Both the position numbers and the translations under genes were made by a program. 64,000 nucleotides of DNA from positions 18,293,656 to 18,357,655 of the forward strand of contig NC_090130.1 of NCBI RefSeq assembly GCF_040581485.1, written 5' to 3'. The notes beneath the pieces are model-generated. The model searched no databases, was not told the origin of the DNA, and saw only the letters and a program-made list of their open reading frames with translations. Shown in pieces: positions 1-12,300 of this stretch. This DNA comes from Linepithema humile. Taxonomy: Eukaryota; Arthropoda; Insecta; Hymenoptera; Formicidae. How positions within the stretch are numbered: the stretch's first letter is position 1; each line of letters opens with the position of its first letter.

Positions 1-175
1 CTTTTTGCAGAAAAATTTATGCCCAACGGGCATTTTTGCAAGAATAATAAGGTAATGACGATAATAAAAGATGCTCGCGACGATAACAAGGCGTCTTTAA
101 GTTATGACTTTACGACGGAACTCATGGCGCGTATAATTTAGACCTTATGTACTATTCTGGGGGAGAAGCGCTCAC

Positions 176-340
176 CTATGTTGTCGACGCCTAGAGCGTT
201 GGCTTTGCTCTCCTTTCCCTTTTCCGTCTTCATGCAAGTATCCCCGGGACTCTTCCACCATTTGTCATACAACATCTGAATTTCGCCCTACTCTTGCAAT
301 TCCAGAATTGCCAGAGATATTTTGTCCCTCCATGGCGAGC
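176..340 (-). CDS. Kainate receptor exon: end of S2, with in-frame TAG
   Basis: This 165-bp exon starts in phase 2 (TTCCGCAG before GCTCGCCATGG, completing the Gly of PMG-SPWRD) and ends ATA G followed by GTGAGC. It encodes SPWRDKISLAILELQE, then a TAG stop at 288-290, then GEIQMLYDKWWKSPGDTC and ESKANALGVDNIG, the typical lead-in to TM4. The family has Lys, Arg or Glu at the stop position, so one base change from AAG explains it. Everything after the stop is still clearly coding. This may be a sequencing error, a null allele or readthrough; if real, the subunit would lack TM4. Confidence 0.88.
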
Positions 341-3300
341 CTGCGGAATTTTTCGGGAGACGTGAACGCCATTGCGCGATAAACGTAGTGAGTAATTTAT
401 AAGATTTGTCTACTGGGAACTAAAATTACGCTATTCGCTTTATTCGTGTATTATTTAACATCAAATATAAACAAATTATTTTTAAAACTGTTTAAACACA
501 TGGTATAAATATTGAAAATAGCAGACCTTTTTCTCTTTATATCTGAAAATAAAAATAAATTGGCAAATAGCGAATTAGATTGAAAACTTTTTTGGAACAA
601 GTTGTCGATTATAAACGGCTCGCTAAAAATAACAGGATTAAAAAAAAATATCAATATCGATTAATAGGCTTATAGATTGCAATATAAAAGATAGGGATAA
701 AAATTTTCGGGATAAAAATAAATGCCGAATGATCGAAAACTGATCGCTTACTCACCCATGGGCGTGGCAATTCCATATCCCTTGGTGTCCAAAAGACCGC
801 CGATTTGCGTGAGGTTGCAGTCTCTCTGGACGATATAATCCAGCATGGTCGATTCCATTAAAAAGGCGTAGTCGCCTTGAAGAACTCGCTGAATACCCTC
901 CTCGTAAGTCGGAACAAATACCGAAGGCTTCTTGTTCTCCATGAAACGCCACATTTTCTTGTACGTTTCGATCAATCGTGAATCCTTAAGGTAGAATTTT
1001 AAATGTACAAACACAAATTGTGCATTCATTATAATATTTGTCATTGTAACATTATTGTAATATCGTGTGTTGTCACATAGATCGGCAAATATTATTTTAT
1101 AATTAACTGCTAAAGAAAGTTTCTCTTTAAACTGGCGCGGAAGACGAAACGTGATAACTCTTCTCCCATCTTTATGCGAACAGAAGTGATTATCATAATA
1201 ATTGCAAAATAATTACCTTTGTATCGATCGCGCAACTACATCGCGCTATAATTGCTCAATATCAACGGGCCATAAATTTGACACAAACTTGCGATAAAAG
1301 GAATATTAGTATACAATAGGGCCGATCTGCATACAAGCTGAACAAGCTATAACTCTTGCGCCACTTAAAAAATATACTTTTTTAACATTTTTTATTACAG
1401 AAAAGAAAGAGTTTCATTTTTTTGTAGCTTAGAATTATATCAGAAATAATCACATGGTTTTATGAATCCGATTAAAAATGCTGTTGTTAATAATATGTTG
1501 CATATTATAAAAATGCATATAAGAAATTATTATACTAATAAAACTAACAAGACGACTAGTGATTTATTGTAGTGATTTTCGAGATCTAAAATATTTTACG
1601 CAACCATTCATAAATTAAATTTTTATATAAATGGTATACAGAATAATACTATACACAAATGTATTAATTCTAGCCTCCATCAATTCAGAATAGATGATAA
1701 AACACATTAATCACCCTAAAGAAAATCATGGTGCTTCCACTATCGAGAGTTCCGTATGCGATATCGGTCTGACTGGCGAGATCTTCGGCGTTCTCTATCG
1801 GCGTGATCATTCTTTCCACTGTGAGGAAAGCTGCTAGATTTGCGGTGTACGACGAGATGATGATCAAAGTGAAGAACCACCATATGCCGCCCACGATACG
1901 TGTGCTCGTAGCCTGAAAGACAAATAATTGCTTTATCAAAAACATATTACAAAAAGTAATGCTTGATTTGATAAAAATTTATTATCGAATTATTCTACAC
2001 TATACATTTATGTAATAATCTAATCACAAGTTTAAGTAATTTTTATACATTTTTACACGTGAATAACAAAACTTATGTTAAATACACTCAAAAAAATATT
2101 TTGCTGATGTAGTTAGATTTCTAGATATCGCAACAAGAATGTATCGCTATTTTTCGTATCTGTGAAAACATTGTTTGTCACATACAGAATTTATAGCAGT
2201 AATGTTCTAACAATAGCTTCTGAAAAATTTAGGTACCATTGCTAAATGTTATTCATTGCATGATCTAACACGTGATTGATCTTATATAGATAGGCGCTTT
2301 AGAGAAACTTTCTTTTTAAAGTTCACAAACAATACAGATATATATTCTGTTTCTGTCATCTAAACTGATTAAGTAATTACATATGCAATACATAACTTAA
2401 CATAACTTTTGCCTTCACTCAATATATTTTATATTATTAAAAATGCCGACATTATTTTGCACACAGACAAATAACTGTCAAAGTGCGTTTTAATAACAAT
2501 ATTCAAACAGAAGAAAATATTAAAATATTAAAATAAAAAATAATTAAAATAATTAAAATAAAAAATATTAAAATATTAAATAATCTTTATTTTAATAGAA
2601 ATATTTAAAATTAAAATAAAGCAAATTAAAGCACATTAAAAACTTTTATTATTGAGCAAATAAAAATAGAATAATGTAATACGAAATTTAAACCAATAAA
2701 TCGGGACAATTTTATAAAGAAAGTCAACGATAATGCCATATCAAAAAACAAATAGTTAAATGCATTCACATAATAATTTTTATGCGATATCTATTGAGTC
2801 AATCATATCTATTTACTACTGCAATCAATATATCAATTATATTTAATGCAGTACAAATAATAAAAAAAATACGCGTTTTCTTGATATAGTTATATCAATT
2901 TCTCAGATATAGCCATAATTTGAAAATAATTATATTTAATATATATAAATAATATATTATATGTGCATTATTTCTTACAAAATATTCGTATAAAAGATAC
3001 GCACTGTAACGTCTATTTTGCTGAGATGTTATTAATACACGTAGAAAATTTTATATAAAAAATTACTATGTACGTTAGTAGCCGCAAACCATGAAGAAAT
3101 TATAAAAATTTTTATTATGTTTTTCACATGTGAAAAATAGTAAAAGTTTTTGGTTTGCAGCTTCGTGGTCCGCGGTTAATGTCGTACATAGTAATTTTTG
3201 ATATAAAATTTCCTCCGTGTATACATACTCGGCATGAGATATAACGCGTGTTTTAATCATTGTTAGCTAGATTTGACCGACGTATCAATATTTACATTTA

Positions 3301-6300
3301 AATGGAAAGTAATTAAGCGTCTTCTTTCGTTCTCTACTCATCGACAGAAAGGTCCTTGTAGCAGTTCTTGTCAGTTCATCGTATTCAGTTACACGCGTCT
3401 AGTCACTTCAAACGGACATAATGTCTACATCACTAAAAATTGCAAATAGAAAACATGTGTGGGAATATTATGTAAAACTATCGGATTTTGAAGCACAGTG
3501 CAAGTTTTGCGAAAATAAATATACATATTTAAAAGACGCAAACTTAAAAACACATATGGCAATGTATCATATAAAAATTTGGAAATACGAAGAAGAGAAA
3601 ACAATTATAAAAGGGCCATGGAAGAATTTCAAATATTTAAACAAATCACATTCACAATGCGTTATTTGTGATGTAAGTGTTCTGTCTACATTCGAATCTG
3701 TAGGAAATCACTTGAGCGCACATTCTGAAAAACAACGGGAGAATCATACATTTCGAAGTTGGCATTGGAAATATTCAACAAGCAGAGATGATTTTGTAGT
3801 GGAGTGTAATATTTGTAATAAGAATGTACCACTTAGTGTTTGCAATTATCTGGATATTCATATAAAAGTGAAACATTTGGACACATTGAATAATACGCAA
3901 GAAACACGTGACACAGCTGGTTCATCAGAACGCGTTTCATCACTTCAAACGGACGCAACGTCTAAGTCACTAACTATTGTAACTAAAATGCATGTGTGGA
4001 AATATTATGTAAAACTGCCGAATTTTAAAGTGCAGTGTAAGTTTTGTGAAAACAAATATAATTATATAAGCACTTCAAATTTCTCTTTACATATAGCAAA
4101 ATGGCATAGAAAAATTTTTAAATACGAACAAGAGAGAAAACTAATAAAATTGCCATGGATGTATTTCAAGTATTTAAACAAATCATATTTACAGTGTATT
4201 ATTTGTGACGCAAATCTTCTGTCTATATACAAATCTGTAGAAAATCATTTGAATTCACATTCTGAAAAACAAAAAAAAATCATATCCTTTGCAGTTGCTC
4301 ATATAAATATTGTACAAAAAAAGATGATTTTGTGGTGGAGTGTAATATTTGTAATAAGAATGTACCTCTTTTTGTTCGTACTCAGCTGGACACTCATATA
4401 ATAGCTGATTGAAGTTTGGAACGTTCCTGGAACGATTTTTTAAAAATGATTTGTCGCTCTTGTCCTTTGGCAGGGAGAAAGTTTTGAGACCCACAAACAA
4501 AGTACAAAAGAGACCGACCCGATACATGCGTCGGAAGACACCCTTATATCCAAAAAACAACCCCCAAAATCACTTAAACAATTCTAGCCAAGCTAAAAAT
4601 GACTTGTCGCTCTTTTCCTTTTGCACAGAGAAAGTTCCGAGGCCCTCACACGACATGCAAAAAAGACCGATTTGATACATGCGTTGGAAGACACCCTTAT
4701 ACCCGAAAAACCACCCCCAAAATCACTTAAACTATTCTAGCCAAGCTAAAAATAACTTGTTGCTCTTTTCCTTCTGCATGGAGAAAGTTCCGAAGCCCTC
4801 ACACGACATGCAAAAGAGACCGATTCGATACATGCGTCGGAAGACACCCTTATACTCAAAAAACCACCCCAGAGCGTCTAAAAAATCCTCGCCTAACAAA
4901 AAATAACTTGTCGCTCTTCTCCTATAGCATAGAGAAAGTTCTGAGGCCCTCACATAACATATAAAACAGACCGATCCGATACATGCGTCGGAAGACACTC
5001 TTATACCCGAAAAACCACCCCCAAAATTACTTAAACAATTCTAGCCAAGCTAAAAATGACTTGTCGCTCTTTTCCTTCTGCACAGAGAAAGTTCCGAGGC
5101 CCTCACACGACATGCAAAAAAGACCGATTCGATACATGTGTCGGAAGACACCCTTATACCAAAAAAACCACCCCCAAAATCACTTAAACAATTCTAGCCA
5201 AGCTAAAAATGACTTGTCGCTCTTTTCCTTTTGCATGGAGAAAGTTCCAAAGCCCTCACACAACATGCAAAAAAGACCGATTCGATACATGCGTCGGAAG
5301 ACACCCTTATACCCGAAAAACCACCCCCAAAATCACTTAAACAATTCTAGCCAAGCTAAAAATGACTTGTCGCTCTTCTCCTTTTGCATAGAGGAAGTTC
5401 TAAGGCTCTCACATGACATGCAAAAGTGACTGAACCGATACATGCGTCGGAAGACATTCTTTTATCCAAAAAACCACCCCCAAAATCAATTAAACAATTC
5501 TCCTCAAGCTAAAAATGATTTGTCGCTTTTCTCCTTTTGCATAGGGGAAGTTCTGAAGCCCTCACACGACATGCAAAAGAGACCAAACCGATACATGCGT
5601 CGAAAGACACTCTTTTACCCGAAAAACCACCCCCAAAATCACTTAAACAATTCTAGCCATGTTAAAAATGATTTATCGCTTTTTTCCTTCTGCCCGGAAA
5701 AAGTTCCGAGGCCCTCACGCGACATGCAAAAGAGACCGATTTGATACATGCGTCGGAAACACCCTTACACTCAAAAAACCACTCCAGAGTCTAAAAAATT
5801 CTTGCTTAGCAAAAAATAACTTGTCGCTTAAAATGGTTTAAGTGATTTTGGGGGTGGTTTTTTGGGTATAAGGGTGTCTTTCGACGCATGTATCAAATCG
5901 GTCTTTTTTGCATGTCGTGTGAGGGCCTCGGAACTTTCTCCGTGCAGAAGGAAAAGAGCGACAAGTCATTTTTAGCTTGGCTAGAATTGTTTAAGTGATT
6001 TTGGGGGTGGTTTTTCGGGTATAAGGGTGTCTTCCGACGCATGTATCAAATTGGTTTTTTTTGCATGTCGTGTGAGGGCCTCGGAACTTTCTCTGTGCAG
6101 AAGGAAAAGAGCGACAAGTCATTTTTAGCTTGGCTAGAATTGTTTAAGTGATTTTGGGGGTGGTTTTTCGGGTATAAGGGTGTCTTTCGACGCATGTATC
6201 GGATTGGTCTCTTTTGTACTTTGTTTGTGGGTCTCAAAACTTCCTCCCTGCAAAAAGACAAGAGCGACAAATCATTTTTAAAAAATCGTTCCAGGAACGT

Positions 6301-9300
6301 TCCAAACTTCAACCAGCTCATATAAAAGTAAAACATTGGGACAAATTGAAAAATACGCGAAAAACAAATGACACAGTTGGTCCATCAGAATGCGTTTCAT
6401 CACTTCAAACGGACACAACGTCTAAGTCACTAACTGTTGTAAATAAAAAGCATCTGTGGAAATATTATATAAAACTGCCGAATTTTGAAGCGCAATGCAT
6501 GTTTTGTGAAAAAAAATATTATTATATAACCATTAAAAATTACCAAAATTATTTTATAAGACATCATAGAAAAATTTTTAAATACGAACAAGAAAAAAAT
6601 CTAATAAAATTGCCATGGATGTATTACAAGTATTTAAACAAATTATATTCACAATGTATTATTTGTAATGCAAATGTTCGATCTACATCTGAATCTATAG
6701 AAAATCACTTGAGTTCGCATTCTGAAAAACAACAAAGGAATCATATCCTTCGCAGTTGGCCATATAAATATTTGACAAAAAGGGATGATTTTGTAGTGGA
6801 GTGTTATATTTGTTACAAGAATTTCGCTGTTGAAATTAATCGCGTGCTGATTTATCATATAAAAAGAAACTTTTGGACAAATTAAAAAATACAAATTGAA
6901 GAAACATGACACAGTTGGTTCGTTAGAACGCGTTTCATCACTTCAAACGGACTGTCTAACCATTGAAAGATTGTTATATATTGTTAACGAAATGTCCACC
7001 TTAGGTTTTACATATAAAAAAATGCATGTGAGAATTTTAAGTTTGGAACAAAAATACCAAAGTTTACGTGGATCATCAAAATATATTCTAAATATTTCAA
7101 CTTATTACAATTGTGATGAAAACATTTTATCTGAAATTTAAAAGATCACTCGAATTCTACGGAACAGTTATATTTCAAAGTTGGCTATGGAAATACGATA
7201 TCAAAAGTGACGGTTTTGAAGTAGAGTATAATATTTGTCACTAACACATATTCGTAGATATTAGAACTCAATTAAATAACTATATAAAAGATGCACATTA
7301 TTTGGCAAGCTAACTAAATTGAATAAGAAAATGTCCGTAAATTTTATTGATACTATTGTTAATATTATTATAATAATAATTAATTTTAAATTACATTAAT
7401 TATTATGTATAACTATTGTTCATATAGATTTATCGAGAAGTTGACAATGGGAAATGATGGAAACGGCGTCCAAGTAACATCACAACCAGCAACAATGGCA
7501 GTCTTAATTTTAACGATTTTAATTTATTAAAAGATATATACAAGAAAAGTGGTGTACTCGTAAATAGTTCTGACGTATAATTATTTGTTCTACGTTTATA
7601 AAATTATAAATATGATTATAAATCTACGTTTAATAGAAAACAAAGTTACATTTTTTAATTAACTATATTAACTATAATTGACTATAATCATAAATTTTAT
7701 TATGTAGTATGTTTTACATTTATAAACTATATTCTCAATTTTATATTTAATTAAAACAATTTAATGAAATAATCATCGACTTCTCTGTAAAAACAAAAAT
7801 ATCGACAACTTACAGTATAATTTAGTTTCAAATATTTAAGTTTTATATAATTTTTTTATGTATTTTGACGCATGTTTAAAATTTTTTATATATTTTCATT
7901 ATTTTTTGTACTCTATATAGTGCCAATTTCTTATTATAACTTTTGTAAGAGTCTCCGAATGTAATACATTAGTTGTCCGTGAAATATATCAGTTTAAATT
8001 CTAAAATTATGTTTGTTCAAGAAATGTTTATGTGATACGTGATGCTTCAACATAAATAAATCATCATATAAATTAAATTAATTCATCATAAAAAAGTGTC
8101 ATTTTATTATTTAAAGGTATCATTTTTACATATGATTAATACGGTTTGCAGTAAATGCAGGTTGTTTTACTTTTTACTTTATTCATTATTTTATCGGAAT
8201 GAGTCAATTTTTCTGTCAATGTTATTAACAAAAACACAAATAAAATCACAATCAAAATCTCATTCATCACAAACTGTCCAATCGGAATTTTCGAAATTAT
8301 ATAATATGTGCTGCTAAATGAATTTGTTATTGTTCCAATTTTTTTGAAATATTAAATAATAGTAAAAATTTTAGTCTTTTTATTATTGATACTATTAAAC
8401 AGCAATGTCTTATGGTTAAGCTGCAGCTTGTAATAACATTTTCAAATTACATTAACGTTTTTTTTCTCATCACGTTGGAGATCCGCTACTTTTTAACGAA
8501 ATTATTGCGTATATTATAACATGTAAATAAAAGCGGAATAGATAAACTTGTTAATGAAATTAATTCCAGTGTTAATCAATATCTTATCATAAAAAAGGCA
8601 TAAAAGATTTTCATTGTTGCCTTTTTTTCTGTGATACTAATCTCTTTGCTTAAACATTAATGTTTAAATATCATTTAAACGGCTTGCGGTTACTGTTTTA
8701 TGTTTTATAAAAAATATTCAAAATGTCTTGATAGATACATTTCCGAATTCTTTGTTTAAATCATTTATGAAGTCAAAGACGTTACTCTATTGGTTTAATA
8801 TAAATGCTCACTAGAAATTCAATCTGATTATTTATTTTCCAATTATTCTAAACTATACATTTATGTAATAACCTAATCACAAGTTTACGTAATTTTAATA
8901 TATTTTTACACGTGAATAACGGGACTTGTGTTAAATAGTACTACAAACTGCGACAATGATGATATAATAATATATAAATAATGGTGATAAAACATTATTT
9001 TTATTAAACACAAAATAAATTCTTTGTAACTAAAAAAATGAATTGCGTGTATAGTGCGCGCTAGTGAATCCAGTTTAATAAAATTACTTAGTTTATTTCT
9101 CTGTCATGAAACTTATCATAAATTTTCTTCAGCCTTCACTCAATATATTTTGTATTATTAAAAAATGCCAAAATTATTTTGCACACAGACGAATAACTGT
9201 CAAAGTGCGTTTTAATAAAAATATTCAAATAAAGTAAAATATTAAAATATTAAATAATACTCATTTTAATACGAGTATTTAAGATTAAATTAAAGCACAT

Positions 9301-12300
9301 TTAAAACTGTTATCATTGTACAAAGAATAAAATGATATAATACGAAATTTAAACCAATAAATCGAGACATTTTTATAAAAACAGTCGACAATAATGCCAT
9401 ATCAGAAAATAAATCTGGTAATTAAATGCATACACATAATAATTTTTATGCGATATCTATTGAGTCAACATATCTATTTACTTCTGCAATTAATATATCA
9501 ATTGCATTTAATGCAGTAGAAATAATAAAAAAAATATGTGTTTTCTTGATATAGTCATATCAATTACTTTGCCATAATTTGAAAGTAATTTTATTTAATA
9601 TATATAGATAATACATTATATGTGCATTATTTCGTACAAAATATTCGTATAAAAGATACGCGCTGTAACGTTTATTTCACTGAGATGTTATTACTACACA
9701 TACTGGGCATAAGATGTTACCGCGTGTTTCAATCATTGTTAGCTAGATTTGACCGACGTAACAATATTTACATTCAAGTGGAAAATAATTAAGCGTCTTC
9801 TTTCGTTCTCTACTCATCGATAGAAAGGTCCTTGTAGCAGTTCTTGTCAGTTCATCGTATTCAGTTACACGCGTCTAGTCACTTCAAACGGACATAATGT
9901 CTACATCACTAAAAATTGCAAATAAAAAGCATGTGTGGGAATATTATGTGAAACTATCGGATTTTGAAGCACAGTGCAAGTTTTGCGAAAATAAATATAC
10001 ATATTTAAAAGACGCAAACTTAAAAACACATATGGCAATGTATCATATAAAAATTTGGAAATACGAAGAAGAGAAAACAATTATAAAAGGGCCATGGAAG
10101 TATTTCAAATATTTAAACAAATCACATTCACAATGCGTTATTTGTGATGCAAGTGTTCTGTCTACATTCGAATCTGTAGGAAATCACTTGAGCGCACATT
10201 CTGAAAAACAACGGGAGAATCATACATTTCGAAGTTGGCATTGGAAATATTCAACAAGCAGAGATGATTTTGTAGTGGAGTGTAATATTTGTAATAAGAA
10301 TGTACCACTTAGTGTTTGCAATTATCTGGATATTCATATAAAAGTGAAACATTTGGACACATTGAATAATACGCAAGAAACACGTGACACAGCTGGTTCA
10401 TCAGAACGCGTTTCATCACTTCAAACGGACGCAACGTCTAAGTCACTAACTATTGTAACTAAAATGCATGTGTGGAAATATTATGTAAAACTGCCGAATT
10501 TTAAAGTGCAGTGTAAGTTTTGTGAAAACAAATATAATTATATACGCACTTCAAATTTCTCTTCACATATAGCAAAATGGCATAGAAAAATTTTTAAATA
10601 CGAACAAGAGAGAAAACTAATAAAATTGCCATGGATGTATTTCAAGTATTTAAACAAATCATATTCACAGTGTATTATTTGTGACGCAAATGTTCTGTCT
10701 ATATCCAAATCTGTAGAAAATCATTTGAATTCACATTCTGAAAAACAAAAAAAAAATCATATCCTTTGCAGTTGCTCATATAAATATTGTACAAAAAAAG
10801 ATGATTTTGTGGTAGAGTGTAATATTTGTAATAAGAATGTACCTCTTTGTGTTCGTACTCAGCTGGACACTCATATAAAAGTAAAACATTGGGACAAATT
10901 GAAAAATACGCAAAAAACAAATGACACAGTTGGTCCATCAGAATGCGTTTCATCACTTCAAACGGACACAACGTCTAAGTCACTAACTGTTGTAAATAAA
11001 AAGCATCTGTGGAAATATTATATAAAACTGCCGAATTTTGAAGCGCAATGCATGTTTTGTGAAAAAAAATATTATTATATAACCTTTAAAAATTACCAAA
11101 ATCATTTTATAAAACATCATAGAAAAATTTGGAAATACGAACAAGAGAAAAAACTAATAAAATTGCCATGGATGTATTTCAAGTATTTAAACAAATTATA
11201 TTCACAATGTATTATCTGTAATGCAAATGTTCGATCTACATCTGAATCTATAGAAAATCACTTAAGTTCGCATTCTGAAAAACAACAAAGGAATCATATC
11301 CTTCGCAGTTGGCCATATAAATATTTGACAAAAAGAGATGATTTTGTAGTGGAGTGTAATATTTGTTACAAGAATTTCGCTGTTGGAATTAATTGCGTGC
11401 TGATTTCTCATATAACAAGAACACATTCGGAAAAATTAAAAAATACAAATTGAAGAAACACATGACACAGTTGGTTCGTCAGAACGCGTTTCATCACTTC
11501 AAACGGACTGTCTATACCATTGAAAGATTGTTATATAGTGTTAACGAAATGTCCACCTTAGGTTTTACATATAAAAAAATGCATGTGAGAATTTTAAGTT
11601 TGGAACAAAAATACCAAAGTTTACGTGGATCATCAAAATATATTCTAAATATTTCAACTTATTACAATTGTGATGAAAACATTTTATCTGAAATTTAAAA
11701 GATCACTCGAATTCTACGGAACAGTTATATTTCAAAGTTGGCTATGGATATACGATACCAAAAGTGACTGTTTTGAAGTAGAGTATAATATTTGTCACTA
11801 ACACATATTCGTAGATATTAGAACTCAATTAAATAACTATATAAAAGATGCACATTATTTGGCAAGCTAACTAAATTGAATAAGAAAATGTCCGTAAATT
11901 TTATTGATACTATTGTTAATATTATAATAATAATAATTAATTTTAAATTACATTAATTATTATGTATAACTATTGTTCATATAGATTTATCGAGAAGTTG
12001 ACAATGGGAAATGATGGAAACGGCGTCCAAGTAACATCACAACCAGCAACAATGGCAGTCTTAATTTTAACGATTTTAATTTATTAAAAGATATATACAA
12101 GAAAAGTAGAGTACTCGTATATTGTTCTGACGTACAAATAATTGTTTTATGTTTATAAAATTATGAATATGATTATAAATCTACGTTTTCTAAAAAACAA
12201 AGTTACATTTTTTAATTTATTAACTATAATTTTAAATTTTATTATGTACTATGTTTTAAATTTATAAACTATATTCTTAACTTTATTTATTGAAACGATT

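Larger units (their letters stand above)
4403..6318. mobile_element. Foldback-type element with 153-bp tandem repeats
   Basis: The ends are inverted copies: AGCTGATTGAAGTTTGGAAC on the left and the complement of AGCTGGTTGAAGTTTGGAAC on the right, continuing as a long inverted repeat through GTTCCTGGAACG and AAATCATTTTTAAAAAATCG. The flanks read CATATAAT and CATATAAA, a probable 8-bp target duplication with one change; copy 2 of the host gene shows the empty site CATATAAA. Inside are nine head-to-tail 153-bp units in one orientation and three in the other, meeting near 5830. It encodes no transposase, so it must have been mobilised in trans. An 8-bp duplication would suit hAT or foldback families. 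Confidence 0.85.
3421..6885 (+). pseudogene. BED-like zinc-finger repeat protein, copy 1 (broken)
   Basis: The reading frame opens at 3421 exactly as in copy 2 and is about 99% identical to it at DNA level. It covers fingers 1-5 and then shifts frame in an A run at 4271-4279 (nine A's here, ten in copy 2), ending at a stop at 4399-4401. A foldback element then splits the coding region (4403-6318). The third unit resumes after the insert at about 6319 and runs to 6885 with the last fingers, including CMFCEKKYYYI and CIICNANVRSTSESIENH. In the resumed part one His of finger 7 is replaced (NYF for NHF) and the last finger ends HIKRNFW, losing its final His. I infer it is no longer functional as a nine-finger protein, though the first part could still yield a truncated five-finger product. 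The protein's role is unknown; BED fingers bind DNA and are common in hAT-type transposases and in proteins derived from them. Confidence 0.8.
1988..8585. repeat. Segmental tandem duplication, copy 1
   Basis: The first copy begins near AATTATTCTACACTATAC and ends near AAATTAATTCCAGTG. It aligns with copy 2 (8841-13498) over the upstream AT-rich flank, the BED-finger gene and the downstream flank (shared CACGTTGGAGATCCGCTAC). Relative to copy 2 it has gained a MITE-like insert (3036-3221) and a foldback element (4403-6318). It lacks about 420 bp found at roughly 12990-13410 in copy 2. Flanks differ at roughly one base in ten; the gene unit at roughly one in a hundred. Confidence 0.85.

Noticed and set aside
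1..175. TM4 exon of the receptor
   Set aside because: The reverse strand of these bases has stops and no hydrophobic GGxFxVL-type segment; it reads as intron.
4521..6200. CRISPR-like array
   Set aside because: The repeats are long contiguous tandem units of 153 bp without unique spacers, in a eukaryotic foldback element.
4409..6336. Long repeated ORFs across the foldback element
   Set aside because: The 153-bp period is a multiple of three, so frames stay open on both strands by repetition. Units vary at TTCGA/TTTGA, which creates stops; there is no sign of selection for protein.
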